Position numbers and translations under genes: made by a program. The notes beneath the pieces are model-generated. The model worked only from the letters and a program-made list of their open reading frames with translations. It was not told where the DNA came from and ran no database searches. Of a stretch of DNA of 43,117 nucleotides, positions 16,421 through 25,778 are shown piece after piece; the first letter of the stretch is position 1, and each line of letters begins with the position of its first letter. The stretch comes from Marinospirillum sp. (GTDB lineage: Bacteria > Pseudomonadota > Gammaproteobacteria > Pseudomonadales > Halomonadaceae): assembly GCF_014859565.1 (NCBI RefSeq), contig NZ_JACUUA010000010.1, positions 1-43,117 on the forward strand, written 5' to 3'.

Positions 16421-18340
16421 ATGGGTCGCATTATTGGTATTGACCTGGGTACTACCAACTCATGTATTGCTGTGCTGGATGGTGATAAACCCAAGGTGCT
16501 GGAAAACGCTGAAGGTGGGCGTACTACCCCTTCCATCATTGCTTATACCGATGATGGTGAAATTCTGGTTGGTCAGAGCGCCAAGCGTCAGGCAGTGACC
16601 AATCCTCACAACACCCTTTATGCTGTTAAGCGCCTGATTGGTCGTCGTTTTGATGAAGAAGTGGTACAAAAAGACATCAAAATGGTGCCTTACAAAATCG
16701 TCAAGGCTGACAACAACGATGCCTGGGTGGAAGTAAAAGGCAAAAAAATGGCTCCTCCGCAGATTTCTGCTGAAGTGCTGAAAAAAATGAAAAAGACCGC
16801 AGAAGACTATCTGGGTGAAGAAGTCACCGAAGCGGTCATCACCGTTCCGGCCTATTTCAACGACAGCCAGCGTCAGGCCACCAAAGACGCTGGTCGTATT
16901 GCCGGTCTGGAAGTCAAACGCATCATCAACGAGCCAACTGCAGCGGCACTGGCTTATGGCATGGACAAGTCACGCGGTGATAAGACCATTGCTGTGTATG
17001 ACCTGGGTGGTGGTACTTTTGATATCTCCATCATCGAAATTGCCGATGTGGATGGTGAAACCCAGTTTGAAGTACTGGCGACCAATGGTGACACCTTTCT
17101 GGGTGGTGAAGATTTTGACATCCGCCTGATTGATTATCTGGCAGACGAATTCAAGAAAGACAGTGGTATTGATCTGAAAGGTGATCCGCTGGCGATGCAG
17201 CGTCTGAAAGAAGCGGCTGAAAAAGCCAAGATTGAACTGTCATCCGGCCAGCAAACCGATGTGAATCTGCCTTATGTGACTGCCGATGCCACGGGTCCGA
17301 AGCACCTGAATGTCAAGGTGACTCGCGCCAAGCTGGAAGCGCTGGTGGAAGATTTGGTCGAGCGTTCTCTGGCACCTTGCCGCACGGCGCTGCAGGATGC
17401 CGGTGTATCCACCAGCAAGATTGATGACGTGATTCTGGTTGGTGGTCAGACTCGTATGCCGATGGTACAAGCCAAGGTTGCCGAGTTCTTTGGCAAAGAA
17501 GCACGTAAAGATGTTAACCCGGACGAAGCTGTGGCCGTGGGTGCTGCCATTCAGGGTGCGGTACTGTCTGGTGATGTAAAAGACGTACTGCTGCTGGATG
17601 TGACTCCGCTGACCTTGGGTATCGAAACCATGGGCGGTGTGATGACTTCACTGATCGAGAAGAACACCACTATCCCGACCAAAAAGTCACAGGTGTTCTC
17701 GACGGCTGAAGATAATCAAAATGCAGTGACCATCCATGTCCTGCAGGGTGAGCGCAAGCAGGCGACACAGAACAAGTCACTGGGTCGTTTTGATCTGGCC
17801 GACATTCCGCCCGCTCAGCGTGGTATCCCACAGATTGAGGTGACCTTCGATCTGGATGCCAACGGTATCCTGAACGTGTCAGCCAAAGACAAGGCCACTG
17901 GCAAACAACAGTCGATTGTCATCAAGGCATCTTCCGGTCTGTCTGATGATGAGATCGAAAAAATGGTGCGTGATGCTGAAGCTCACGCAGCAGAAGACAA
18001 GAAGTTTGAAGAGATGGTGCAGGTTCGTAACCAGGCCGATGGCATGATTCACGCGACCCGTAAAACTCTGGCTGATGCAGCAGACAAGGTGGAGCCAGCC
18101 GAGAAAGAAGGCATTGAAAAAGCCATCACTGAGCTGGAAGAAGCCATGAAGGGTGATGACAAGGAAGCCATTGAAAGTAAAACTCAGGCACTGGCAGAAG
18201 CCTCCGGCACTCTGGCACAGAAGCTGTACGCGGAGCAGGCTGCTCAGGCAGAAAATACTGCGGCAGGTGATGATGCAGCCAAAGGCCCGGATGATGCCGT
18301 AGATGCTGAGTTTGAAGAAGTGAAGGACGACAAGAAGTAA
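16421..18340 (+). CDS. dnaK: chaperone DnaK (Hsp70)
   Basis: A 639-residue Hsp70 of normal length. The ATPase domain has [13 protein letters not shown], the phosphate loop [13 protein letters not shown] and the adenosine motif [10 protein letters not shown]. The interdomain linker [19 protein letters not shown] is intact. The substrate-binding domain and helical lid follow, ending in the typical acidic EEVKDDKK tail. A CGGAG ribosome site precedes the ATG. It works with GrpE and DnaJ in protein folding and in control of sigma-32. Confidence 0.98.
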   Translation: MGRIIGIDLGTTNSCIAVLDGDKPKVLENAEGGRTTPSIIAYTDDGEILVGQSAKRQAVTNPHNTLYAVKRLIGRRFDEEVVQKDIKMVPYKIVKADNNDAWVEVKGKKMAPPQISAEVLKKMKKTAEDYLGEEVTEAVITVPAYFNDSQRQATKDAGRIAGLEVKRIINEPTAAALAYGMDKSRGDKTIAVYDLGGGTFDISIIEIADVDGETQFEVLATNGDTFLGGEDFDIRLIDYLADEFKKDSGIDLKGDPLAMQRLKEAAEKAKIELSSGQQTDVNLPYVTADATGPKHLNVKVTRAKLEALVEDLVERSLAPCRTALQDAGVSTSKIDDVILVGGQTRMPMVQAKVAEFFGKEARKDVNPDEAVAVGAAIQGAVLSGDVKDVLLLDVTPLTLGIETMGGVMTSLIEKNTTIPTKKSQVFSTAEDNQNAVTIHVLQGERKQATQNKSLGRFDLADIPPAQRGIPQIEVTFDLDANGILNVSAKDKATGKQQSIVIKASSGLSDDEIEKMVRDAEAHAAEDKKFEEMVQVRNQADGMIHATRKTLADAADKVEPAEKEGIEKAITELEEAMKGDDKEAIESKTQALAEASGTLAQKLYAEQAAQAENTAAGDDAAKGPDDAVDAEFEEVKDDKK

Positions 18341-18370
18341 TCCTTGCTGTTTAGCATGACCTAACCTGAG

Positions 18371-18404
18371 CCAACGCGGGATACGACTCCCGCGTTGGTT
18401 TTTT
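18371..18404 (+). terminator. intrinsic terminator between dnaK and dnaJ
   Basis: CCAACGCGGGA pairs with TCCCGCGTTGG (11 base pairs) around TACGAC, followed by six T. It would stop much of the dnaK message before dnaJ, giving less DnaJ than DnaK. Confidence 0.88.
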
Positions 18405-18456
18405 GCCCGCAGAGCAACTGCATGATGGGTGGATTAAAAAGCGGTGACGAATAACC

Positions 18457-19587
18457 ATGGCAAAACGTGATTACTACGAAATCCTGGGGGTCGAACGCGA
18501 GGCTGACGAAAAGGCCATCAAAAAGGCCTATCGTCGACTGGCGATGAAATACCACCCGGATCGTAATTCTGATGACCCGGCGGCGGAAGAAAAATTCAAG
18601 GAAGCCACCGAGGCTTATGAAGTGCTGGCTGATGCTGATAAGCGTGCTGCGTATGACCGTTTTGGTCATGCCGGTGTCGATCAGCAGATGGGTGGCGGTG
18701 GTTTCTCCGGTGGTAACGGCAATTTTGGTGACATCTTCGGAGATATGTTCGGTGATATCTTCGGTGGTGCGGCTCAGGGCCGGGGTGGTCGCGGTGGCGC
18801 CCAGCGCGGTTCAGATCTGCGTTATCAGCTGGATTTGGATCTGGAAGATGCGGTGAAAGGCACCTCAGTCAAGATTAAGCTGCCGACACTGGAAGAGTGC
18901 CATCACTGTAATGGTACAGGTTCAGAAGACGGCAAGGTTGAAACCTGCGCCACCTGTAATGGTATGGGCCAGGTACGGATGCAGCAGGGCTTTTTTGCCA
19001 TACAGCAAACCTGCCCACGCTGTCATGGTGCGGGCAAGGTGGTGCGCAATCCTTGCAAGAAGTGCCACGGTGAAGGCCGGGTACAGAACTCCAAAACCCT
19101 GGAAGTGAAAATCCCAGCCGGTGTGGATACCGGTGATCGTATCCGCTTGTCGGGAGAGGGTGAAGCCGGTCGCATGGGTGGCTCATCCGGCGATCTTTAT
19201 GTGCAGATCAATGTACGCCCACATCCGATTTTTGAGCGGGATGGTGCCAACCTGTATTGTGAGGTGCCGGTTAGTTTTGTGGATGCCACACTGGGTGGTG
19301 AGCTGGAAGTACCAACCCTGGAAGGCCGAGTGAAGCTGAAAATTCCTGCGGAGACTCAGACTGGAAAACTCTTCCGCCTGCGCGGTAAGGGTGTCAAGCC
19401 AGTACGGGGTGGTGCAGCGGGTGATTTGTTGTGCCGTGTGGTGCTGGAAACACCGGTGAATCTGAGCGAAGCGCAGAAAGACCTGTTACGTCAGTTCCAT
19501 GAAGACACCCGTGCTGAAAAGCACTCACCGAAAAAAAGTAACTGGTTTGATGGGGTGAAAAAGTTTTTTGAGGACATGAAGCCCTGA
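18457..19587 (+). CDS. dnaJ: co-chaperone DnaJ (Hsp40)
   Basis: A 376-residue class I Hsp40. The J domain (1-70) has the HPD motif in YHPDRN. A Gly/Phe-rich linker (about 75-115) follows. Four zinc-finger repeats are intact: [24 protein letters not shown] and CKKCHGEG. The C-terminal substrate-binding domains complete the protein. It stimulates DnaK ATPase and hands over clients. It lies downstream of the dnaK terminator, so it is expressed by read-through or from its own promoter, which I could not identify. Confidence 0.97.
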   Translation: MAKRDYYEILGVEREADEKAIKKAYRRLAMKYHPDRNSDDPAAEEKFKEATEAYEVLADADKRAAYDRFGHAGVDQQMGGGGFSGGNGNFGDIFGDMFGDIFGGAAQGRGGRGGAQRGSDLRYQLDLDLEDAVKGTSVKIKLPTLEECHHCNGTGSEDGKVETCATCNGMGQVRMQQGFFAIQQTCPRCHGAGKVVRNPCKKCHGEGRVQNSKTLEVKIPAGVDTGDRIRLSGEGEAGRMGGSSGDLYVQINVRPHPIFERDGANLYCEVPVSFVDATLGGELEVPTLEGRVKLKIPAETQTGKLFRLRGKGVKPVRGGAAGDLLCRVVLETPVNLSEAQKDLLRQFHEDTRAEKHSPKKSNWFDGVKKFFEDMKP

Positions 19588-19620
19588 TCCTGCATTTTTT
19601 CTGTGTAAATCACCATTAAA

Positions 19621-19652
19621 AAACCCGCCGTGCTGAACACGGCGGGTTTTTT
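19621..19652. terminator. bidirectional terminator between dnaJ and acetyl-CoA acetyltransferase
   Basis: CCCGCCGTG pairs with CACGGCGGG around CTGAA, with A-run and T-run flanks. It serves both convergent genes. Confidence 0.92.
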
Positions 19653-19682
19653 GTTAGTGCTGTATTGCAGTTAATCCGTGTT

Positions 19683-20858
19683 TTAACGCTCAACCGCCAG
19701 CGCAACACCCTGACCACCACCAATACACAGGGTTGCCAGACCTTTTTTGGCATCCCGTTTGACCATTTCATGCACCAGGCTGACCAGTACACGGCAACCG
19801 GAGGCACCAATCGGGTGACCCAGTGCAATGGCACCACCGTTCACGTTCACCTTGCTGGTATCCCAGCCCAACTGGCGATTAACACACAGTGCTTGTGCAG
19901 CAAAGGCTTCGTTGGCTTCAACCAGATCCAAATCTTCGATTGCCCAGCCCGCTTTTTCCAGACACTTACGGGTGGCTGGAATCGGACCGGTACCCATGAT
20001 GGCTGGATCAACACCGGCTGAAGAATAAGCCTTGATACGAGCCAGAACCGGCAGACCCAGTTCAGCTGCTTTGCTGGCAGAGCAGAGAATTACGGCAGCA
20101 GCACCATCATTGATGGTGGAAGCATTGCCGGCTGTGACGGTACCGTCTTTTTTGAAAGCGGGGCGCAAACCAGCAAGTTTCTCGGCAGTGACCGCACGAG
20201 GACCTTCATCGGTGTCAAATACCACTGGATCACCTTTACGCTGTGGAATGGCCACAGGATAAATTTCATCTTTGAAACGACCGTCAGCAACAGCTTTAGA
20301 GGCTTTTTCCTGTGAGGCAGAAGCAAAAGCATCCTGATCTTCACGGCTGATGTTGAACTTCTCTACAATGTTTTCGGTGGTGATGCCCATGTGGTAGTCA
20401 TTGAAAGCATCCCACAGGCCATCCACAATCATGGTGTCCTGAGCTGTCCAGTTGCCCATGCGCTGACCATTACGTGAGTTAGGCAGGATGTGTGGAGACA
20501 TGCTCATGTTCTCCTGACCACCGGCAATGATGATTTCAGCATCACCACAACGAATAGCTTGAGTCGCCAAATGAAGAGCCTTGAGGCCGGAGCCGCAGAC
20601 CTTGTTGATGGTCATGGCGGGGGTGGTTTCAGCCAATCCGGCCGCAATCATGGTCTGACGGGCAGGGTTTTGACCACAACCGGCAGTAAGCACCTGTCCA
20701 AGAATGACTTCATCAATCTGTTCGGGTTTGATACCGCTGGACTCCAGCAGACCCTTAATGACGGTTGCGCCCAGTTGATGAGCTGGAACAGTGGCCAGTG
20801 AGCCACCAAAGCTGCCAATGGCAGTACGACCTGCCGCTACAATAACTACATCTTGCAT
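19683..20858 (-). CDS. acetyl-CoA C-acetyltransferase (thiolase)
   Basis: A 391-residue biosynthetic-type thiolase that condenses two acetyl-CoA to acetoacetyl-CoA or does the reverse. The nucleophile Cys is in [14 protein letters not shown], the His in [15 protein letters not shown] and the second Cys in CIGGGQGVA. Length and motifs fit the AtoB/PhaA/PhbA group. No polyhydroxyalkanoate or acetoacetate genes lie beside it, so I do not pick a symbol. It sits alone, convergent to dnaJ and downstream of panD on the same strand behind two terminator hairpins. Confidence 0.93.
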   Translation of the reverse strand: MQDVVIVAAGRTAIGSFGGSLATVPAHQLGATVIKGLLESSGIKPEQIDEVILGQVLTAGCGQNPARQTMIAAGLAETTPAMTINKVCGSGLKALHLATQAIRCGDAEIIIAGGQENMSMSPHILPNSRNGQRMGNWTAQDTMIVDGLWDAFNDYHMGITTENIVEKFNISREDQDAFASASQEKASKAVADGRFKDEIYPVAIPQRKGDPVVFDTDEGPRAVTAEKLAGLRPAFKKDGTVTAGNASTINDGAAAVILCSASKAAELGLPVLARIKAYSSAGVDPAIMGTGPIPATRKCLEKAGWAIEDLDLVEANEAFAAQALCVNRQLGWDTSKVNVNGGAIALGHPIGASGCRVLVSLVHEMVKRDAKKGLATLCIGGGQGVALAVER

Positions 20859-20969
20859 TTTTAGTTCTCCCAGTACGCCTCATGTTGGAGGCAGGTTGGC
20901 CTGCCTTAAAAGAAGGCTATCTCAAAAAGGTAACAGAAGCATGACGGCTTGCCTACATAAAGGATAAAA

Positions 20970-21009
20970 AAACGCGAGTCTCTTAGACTAAAAATGCAGC
21001 CGAGGCTGC
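20970..21009 (-). terminator. tandem hairpins terminating the pan operon
   Basis: Reading the minus strand, a GCAGC/GCTGC hairpin (20996-21009) is followed by ATTTTTAG. Then an AGTCT/AGACT hairpin (20977-20989) is followed by CGCG and seven T. Together they should separate panD from the thiolase gene. Confidence 0.7.
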
Positions 21010-21044
21010 TTTAAAAGGTATAGAAATACGGGTTACACAGCAGC

Positions 21045-21425
21045 TTAGGCCACCTGTACCGGAATGGCATGGCTGGTATGGCTGACAGCATTGCCTTCAG
21101 TCATATAAATCAGTGCTGGTTTGTGGTTGATGCGCTCTGCCTCGGTAAAGTTGGCATAGGCACAAATGATCACTCGATCACCAACGGATGCCAGGTGGGC
21201 TGCAGCGCCGTTGACTGAAATAATGCCACTGCCGGGTTCACCACGGATAATGTAGGTGGTGAAGCGCTGACCATTTTCCAGGTTATAAATCTGAATCTGT
21301 TCGTACTCGTGTAAACCGGCCATATCCAGCAGGTTGCCATCTATGGCGCAGGAGCCTTCATATTCCAGTACCGCATGGGTGACACGAGCCTGATGGAGTT
21401 TGGCTTTTAGCATAATGGTTTGCAT
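21045..21425 (-). CDS. panD: aspartate 1-decarboxylase PanD
   Basis: A 126-residue pro-enzyme that makes beta-alanine from aspartate for pantothenate. The self-cleavage site Gly24-Ser25 is present in [10 protein letters not shown]; cleavage there creates the pyruvoyl cofactor on Ser25. Lys9 and Tyr58-region motifs (AYANFTE) are conserved. It lies 23 bases after panC, the last gene of the pcnB-folK-panBCD series. Confidence 0.97.
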   Translation of the reverse strand: MQTIMLKAKLHQARVTHAVLEYEGSCAIDGNLLDMAGLHEYEQIQIYNLENGQRFTTYIIRGEPGSGIISVNGAAAHLASVGDRVIICAYANFTEAERINHKPALIYMTEGNAVSHTSHAIPVQVA

Positions 21426-21448
21426 AACAGTGATTCTTCCTCGTCAAT

Positions 21449-22315
21449 TCAGTGTTTATCCCGGTGAACTACCAGGTTGTCAATTAAACGGGCCTTGCCC
21501 AGTCGTGCAGCGACCAGAATTACCCAGGAGTCTGCCTTGATACCGGGTGGGCTGAGATCCAGCGAACGAATTTCGACATAGTCTGGTGCAAACCCCTGTT
21601 CAGCCAGGCGTGCACGGGCAAAGTGGCAGAGTTCAATAAAGTGGGAGTTGCCTGCTGCCAGTTTTAGACCAGTGGCTTGCAGAGTTGCATAGAGTGAAGG
21701 TGCTTTTTTTAGTTGCTCAGGTGTCAGGTAGGCATTGCGTGATGACAGTGCCAGGCCTTCACTGGTGCGACAGGTCGGCACACCAATAATACGGATGGGG
21801 AAAGACAGGTCTTTGACCAGTTTGTTGATGACTGCCAGCTGCTGGTAGTCCTTCTGACCAAAACAGGCAATATCCGGCTGCACAAAGTTGAACAGCTTGG
21901 TAACAACTGTGGCAACACCATCAAAGTGACCAGGACGTTTCTGCCCACAGAGTCCTTCACTGACAACCGGCACAACCACCCGGGTTATCTGCTCCTGACC
22001 CTCGGGGTAGACCTCTCCTACATCCGGTGTGAACAACAGGTCGCAGCCAACACTTTGCAGCAGCTGTTGATCCTGTTCCAGTGTGCGGGGGTAACGTTCA
22101 AAATCTTCACCGGGGCCAAACTGCAGTGGATTGACAAAAATACTGGCAATCACGATGTCTGCATGGCGACGTGCTTCTTCGACCAGACGTAAATGGCCCT
22201 GGTGCAGGTTGCCCATAGTGGGAACCAAAGCCAGTGTCTTTCCTTGGCTCCGCAGTTCAGCAAGCTGCTCACGTAGTTCACTGACGCGGCTGATGGTGAT
22301 TAAGGGTGTGCTCAT
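21449..22315 (-). CDS. panC: pantothenate synthetase PanC
   Basis: A 288-residue ATP-dependent ligase that joins pantoate to beta-alanine. It is of the cytidylyltransferase superfamily, with the HIGH-like motif MGNLHQGHL near the N-terminus, [19 protein letters not shown], and GQKDYQQ. Its start overlaps the panB stop by four bases (ATGA), indicating translational coupling. Confidence 0.97.
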   Translation of the reverse strand: MSTPLITISRVSELREQLAELRSQGKTLALVPTMGNLHQGHLRLVEEARRHADIVIASIFVNPLQFGPGEDFERYPRTLEQDQQLLQSVGCDLLFTPDVGEVYPEGQEQITRVVVPVVSEGLCGQKRPGHFDGVATVVTKLFNFVQPDIACFGQKDYQQLAVINKLVKDLSFPIRIIGVPTCRTSEGLALSSRNAYLTPEQLKKAPSLYATLQATGLKLAAGNSHFIELCHFARARLAEQGFAPDYVEIRSLDLSPPGIKADSWVILVAARLGKARLIDNLVVHRDKH

Positions 22316-23103
22316 TTGAAGCAGTGTTCCTCAGCGGGGAAAGAGCCGGATTTGACGGCCTGATGATAGGCTGTCAGCGCTTCCGGTATGGAGCTAGCCT
22401 CGGCCATGAAGTTTTTTACAAATTTTGCTGTTTTGCCGACGGTGACACCCAGCATGTCATGTAATACCAGTACTTGCCCATCGGTATCCGGACCGGCACC
22501 AATACCGATCACCGGACAGCTGACAGCCTGACTCACTGCCTTGCCAACTTCACTGGGAACACACTCAAGCAACAGTAAGCTGGCACCGGCGGCTTCGAGA
22601 CGTATTGCAGCATCAACCAAAGCCTGTCCGGCATCACCACGCCCCTGAACCTTGTAACCACCCAACTGATTAACAGTCTGGGGTGTCAGGCCGAGGTGCG
22701 CACAGATGGGGATGCCTCGGCGACTTAGCTCGGTGATACCGTTTGCCAGCCATGCGTCACCTTCAATTTTAACCACATGCGCACCGGCACGCATCAACTG
22801 TGCTGCATTCTCCAGCAAGGTAGGAATGCTGGAGTCACACATAAATGGTAGATCAGCCATGATCAGGGTTTGCTGGTTGCCACGTTTTACAGCACGGGTG
22901 TGGTAGACCATGTCGGCCAGGCTGACAGGAAGGGTGGAGTCGTGTCCCTGTAAAACCATACCAAGCGAGTCGCCGACCAGCATGACTTCAATGCCAGCTT
23001 CATTGATGCGGCGAGAGAAGGTGGCATCGTAACAAGTCAGCACACTGAACTTCTCACCGGCTTGTTTCAGCTCTTTGAGCGTATTAATGGTCACAGCTTT
23101 CAT
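22312..23103 (-). CDS. panB: 3-methyl-2-oxobutanoate hydroxymethyltransferase PanB
   Basis: A 263-residue enzyme that adds a hydroxymethyl group from methylene-THF to ketoisovalerate, the first step to pantothenate. I choose the ATG at 23103 ([13 protein letters not shown]), with AAGGG nine bases upstream. A longer frame to 23142 would start inside a hairpin. Family motifs include [21 protein letters not shown] [16 protein letters not shown] and HLGLTPQ. It follows folK after a structured 93-base gap. Confidence 0.96.
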   Translation of the reverse strand: MKAVTINTLKELKQAGEKFSVLTCYDATFSRRINEAGIEVMLVGDSLGMVLQGHDSTLPVSLADMVYHTRAVKRGNQQTLIMADLPFMCDSSIPTLLENAAQLMRAGAHVVKIEGDAWLANGITELSRRGIPICAHLGLTPQTVNQLGGYKVQGRGDAGQALVDAAIRLEAAGASLLLLECVPSEVGKAVSQAVSCPVIGIGAGPDTDGQVLVLHDMLGVTVGKTAKFVKNFMAEASSIPEALTAYHQAVKSGSFPAEEHCFK

Positions 23104-23133
23104 GGACTGTACCCTTGTTCTGGTTATAGGGTT

Positions 23134-23155
23134 GGATGGCAATTTTTTGCCATCC
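23134..23155 (-). other. hairpin in the folK-panB gap
   Basis: GGATGGCAA pairs with TTGCCATCC (nine base pairs, TTTT loop in plus-strand terms), 31 bases before the panB start. It has no adjoining T-run, so it is not an ordinary terminator. It may protect or gate the panB message. Confidence 0.6.
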
Positions 23156-23173
23156 TAAGCATGGAAACGGGAT

Positions 23174-23234
23174 TGTTACCCCTGGTAACCTAAAAGTCAA
23201 AGCCCGGATAGGCTATTTGCTTCCAGGGGTAACA
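23174..23234 (-). repeat. 12-base inverted repeat spanning the end of folK
   Basis: TGTTACCCCTGG (23174-23185) is exactly complementary to CCAGGGGTAACA (23223-23234), 37 bases apart, across the folK stop. The left arm can instead fold locally (GTTACC/GGTAAC, 23175-23189). Alternative structures of this kind could modulate folK-panB expression. Confidence 0.5.
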
Positions 23235-23706
23235 CCCCCTGAAAATCATCGAGTGTTAACTGATCCAGCAGGTGACTCACACGACCTTTACCGGGTATGT
23301 AAAGATCTGCGGCCAGCTCGGCGAGTGGCAGCAGCACAAACGCACGCTGAGTTATTCCGGGGTGGGGTAGAGTCAGGCGTGGGTGCTGGTATTCCAGTTG
23401 ATCATAAAGCAGTAGATCCAGATCCAGGGTTCTTTCTCCCCAGTGGCGCAACTTGACTCTCTGGTGGTGTTGCTCCAGTTGTTGCAAGGCATCCAGCAAT
23501 TGCAGCGGCTCAAGTTCGGTATCCAGTTGTGCCACGGCATTAATAAAGTCCGGCTGATCCTGCGGCCCCATGGGTTTACTCTGCCATAAACGAGACGTTT
23601 GCCGCAGTTGTGTCTGAGGCAGTTGTGCCAGTTCTTGAAAAGCAGTCAGTAATTGCTGAGAAGGTTGCTCAAGGTTACTTCCCAGTCCTATCCAGGCAAT
23701 TGGCAT
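23197..23706 (-). CDS. folK: 6-hydroxymethyl-7,8-dihydropterin pyrophosphokinase FolK
   Basis: A 169-residue folate-pathway enzyme that pyrophosphorylates hydroxymethyldihydropterin. Visible motifs are IGLGSNLEQP at the N-terminus, GPQDQPDFINAVAQL and the HPPK signature WGERTLDLDLLLYD, then LPHPGITQRAFVLLPLAEL. It starts 12 bases after the pcnB stop, so they share a transcript. Confidence 0.96.
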   Translation of the reverse strand: MPIAWIGLGSNLEQPSQQLLTAFQELAQLPQTQLRQTSRLWQSKPMGPQDQPDFINAVAQLDTELEPLQLLDALQQLEQHHQRVKLRHWGERTLDLDLLLYDQLEYQHPRLTLPHPGITQRAFVLLPLAELAADLYIPGKGRVSHLLDQLTLDDFQGVLPLEANSLSGL

Positions 23707-23718
23707 AAAAGCTTTGGC

Positions 23719-25077
23719 TCAGCTGGATGCTGCAGGTTTGCGACGACGCGGGTTGCGGCGTCTACCGGCAGACTTTTTCGTCGGTGAGCGTCCCAGTGCA
23801 TTCAGCAGGATGTGCTGACCGGCTTCATCGGTTTCCTGAAACTCTGTCCACCAGGCACCAACGCCTTCGGTTGGTTCACCGGCTGCTTCACGCAGTAGCA
23901 TAAAGTCGTAGGCGGCTCGGAAGCGTGGCTCTTGTAGTAGTGCCCAGGCACGTTTGCCATGACGCTGAGGTAATTTCAGCTGCATGTCCCAGATTTCCCG
24001 CATCGGGAAGGCAAAACGTTTGGGAATGGTGATGTGCTGGTTCTGGCGCTGTAATAACCGGTTGCCTGCCTGCTGCATGGCAGGAAAGGCGGGTACACCA
24101 TTTTTCAGCAGGTCGGAGTAGATCAGCTCAAGTCCTGGCCAGAGCAGGGCAGCATACAGATAGGCCGGGGTCACCGGACGCTCCTGCTGGATACGTAAAT
24201 CGGTGTTGATCATGGCTTGTTCTACCAGAGCCAGGGCAGCAGGGTTTACTTTAAAAGCTTCATGGCTAGCGGGGAACAGAAAACCAAAAAGATGGTACTC
24301 AAGCAGTAACTCAAAGGTTTTGTGTGCGTGACCAGACAAGAATAGCTTTAACACTTCATCAAACAGACGAGCCGGAGCAACCTGTAACAGCAGATTGGCC
24401 TGACTGCGAATGGGTGCCTCAGTACTGGCTTCCAGAGTAAAGTCCAGTTTGGCAGCAAAACGGATGGCTCGCAGCATCCTGACTGGATCTTCACGGTAAC
24501 GGGTTTCAGGATCACCAATCAGCCGTAGACGACGCGCTTGAATATCTGCCAAGCCGCCGGTGAAATCATGGATGGAGAAGTCGTTGATGCTGTAATAAAG
24601 CGCATTGATGGTGAAGTCTCTGCGTAGGGCATCTTCTTCAATGTTGCCCCAGACATTGTCACGCAACAACATACCGTCTTCTGATTGGCGTGAATGGCTG
24701 CTTTCTTCCGGTGCGTGTCCACGGAAGGTGGTGACTTCGATGATTTCTCGACCAAAACGCACATGAACAATTCGGAAGCGCCGACCAATCATGCGTGAGT
24801 TGCGGAATAAATGATGAACCTGCTCGGGTGTGGCATTGGTGGCGACATCAAAGTCTTTGGGATTTTTACCCAGCAGTCGATCCCGGATACAGCCACCCAC
24901 TAGATAGGCCTCAAAACCACTATTTTGCAGACGGTAAAGAACCTTCAGCGCCCCTTCATGGATTTCGCTGCGCGAGACAGGGTGTTCCGAGCGGGGAAGA
25001 ATGCTGCGGGTGACAACAGGTGCCGGAGGCTGTCTGTTCAGGCGGGTTTTGATGTAGCGAGTAATTCCTTTAAGCAT
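23719..25077 (-). CDS. pcnB: poly(A) polymerase I PcnB
   Basis: A 452-residue nucleotidyltransferase that adds 3' A-tails to RNA and speeds decay. The class II head domain (about 50-180) shows LVGGCIRDRLLG followed by the DFDVATNATPEQ catalytic carboxylates, then RRDFTINALYY. An RNA-binding domain follows. The C-terminus is very basic (KKSAGRRRNPRRRKPAASS), as in bacterial PcnB rather than tRNA nucleotidyltransferase. It lies directly downstream of the CrcZ-like RNA terminator. Confidence 0.95.
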   Translation of the reverse strand: MLKGITRYIKTRLNRQPPAPVVTRSILPRSEHPVSRSEIHEGALKVLYRLQNSGFEAYLVGGCIRDRLLGKNPKDFDVATNATPEQVHHLFRNSRMIGRRFRIVHVRFGREIIEVTTFRGHAPEESSHSRQSEDGMLLRDNVWGNIEEDALRRDFTINALYYSINDFSIHDFTGGLADIQARRLRLIGDPETRYREDPVRMLRAIRFAAKLDFTLEASTEAPIRSQANLLLQVAPARLFDEVLKLFLSGHAHKTFELLLEYHLFGFLFPASHEAFKVNPAALALVEQAMINTDLRIQQERPVTPAYLYAALLWPGLELIYSDLLKNGVPAFPAMQQAGNRLLQRQNQHITIPKRFAFPMREIWDMQLKLPQRHGKRAWALLQEPRFRAAYDFMLLREAAGEPTEGVGAWWTEFQETDEAGQHILLNALGRSPTKKSAGRRRNPRRRKPAASS

Positions 25078-25154
25078 TTTGGCCGTCGATATTAAATAAA
25101 GATACTGCGCAGTTTAACCGACCAGCCGGATGGGGCAAAGGCTGAAGAGTGATT

Positions 25155-25619
25155 CATAACAACAAAAGGGGAAGGCCTGAGCCTTCCCCTTTGAATCGAT
25201 TGACACTGGCTGCATCCGTGCAGGAAATTAGGGAGATGTTTCTAGATCGCCCTGAATACGTATCACAGTCGCAAATTCTGCGTGAATTGCAGAGGCTGAC
25301 CGTCTCGTATTCAAAACAATTTAGCCTCAGCTTGGACCTTTTCTTTGGGTGTTTATTGTTGTTGTTCACCCTTGTGATGTACTCAGCATTGTTTTTATTT
25401 TTTGCTGATCACATCGGTTTTCGCTGAAGACCGGAGACCTTGGCTATTGTTTTTATTGTCGATGCCGCAACTGCTGAACCGTTTTTTGTATTTGTGGTGG
25501 ATTGCAGTGGTCTTTCACCTGGCTTCCTGTTGTTTTTGTTGTCGGAGGCCGGTTCGGTCAAGCTCAGTGTTTGTTTTTGTTATGCTGAGTCTGTGACGCC
25601 GGTGTTCTTATTTTTCTTG
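25155..25619 (-). ncRNA. crcZ: CrcZ-like Hfq/Crc-sequestering small RNA
   Basis: A predicted transcript of about 460 bases between cbrB and pcnB, the position of crcZ in Pseudomonas. A sigma-54 promoter sits upstream (25630-25645). The minus strand holds A-rich AAnAAnAA motifs at about 25606-25618, 25570-25581, 25529-25542, 25446-25459, 25389-25403 and 25352-25368, the type bound by the distal face of Hfq with Crc. It ends at a 12-base-pair hairpin with a T-rich tail. In Pseudomonas, CrcZ titrates Hfq/Crc and lifts catabolite repression. Plus-strand frames here (for example 25149-25427) are Leu/Phe-rich shadows of the A-rich repeats. Length is inferred, not measured. Confidence 0.85.
25156..25192 (-). 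terminator. intrinsic terminator of the CrcZ-like RNA
   Basis: AAAGGGGAAGGC (25165-25176) pairs with GCCTTCCCCTTT (25181-25192) over a four-base loop, a 12-base-pair perfect stem. Minus-strand transcription then runs into TTTTGTTGTT. It lies about 90 bases before pcnB. Confidence 0.9.
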
Positions 25620-25629
25620 GCTAGTAGTA

Positions 25630-25645
25630 TGCTTGTTGTGTGCCA
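25630..25645 (-). promoter_or_regulatory. sigma-54 promoter of the CrcZ-like RNA
   Basis: Minus strand TGGCACACAACAAGCA has the exact TGGCAC -24 element, the obligatory GG-N10-GC spacing, and AAGCA in place of the consensus TTGCA at -12. The start point would fall near 25619. Confidence 0.8.
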
Positions 25646-25718
25646 TGTTTCTGCATCTTATTTTAAATCAATTAGTTAGGTTAAAAATATGTTATTTTTG
25701 CAGTTTGCCTGAACCAGG

Positions 25719-25769
25719 TGTTACCCATAATTGGCCGGTTGAGGGTGGGATTTGGGTGTAACGGTAACA
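25719..25769 (-). promoter_or_regulatory. putative CbrB upstream activating sequence
   Basis: TGTTAC at 25719-25724 and GTAACA at 25764-25769 face each other about 75-125 bases upstream of the sigma-54 promoter. An extra TGTAAC lies at 25757-25762. CbrB sites in Pseudomonas are, from memory, TGTTAC-N14-GTAACA. Here the gap is 39 bases, so the half-sites fit but the spacing does not. Confidence 0.55.
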
Positions 25770-25778
25770 CTTGTTTTT

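Noticed and set aside
25149..25427. Plus-strand 92-codon frame with a Leu/Phe-rich helix in the cbrB-pcnB gap
   Set aside because: It starts at a GTG with no ribosome site, crosses the terminator hairpin, and its hydrophobic stretch is the complement of A-rich CA motifs of the RNA gene.
25440..25679. Plus-strand 79-codon hydrophobic frame
   Set aside because: Antisense to the CrcZ-like RNA and its promoter; composition is explained by the repeated AAnAAnAA motifs.
25719..25738. Exact TGTTAC-N14-GTAACA CbrB site
   Set aside because: The second half-site is not 14 bases away; the only facing GTAACA is 39 bases downstream, so a canonical site is not claimed.
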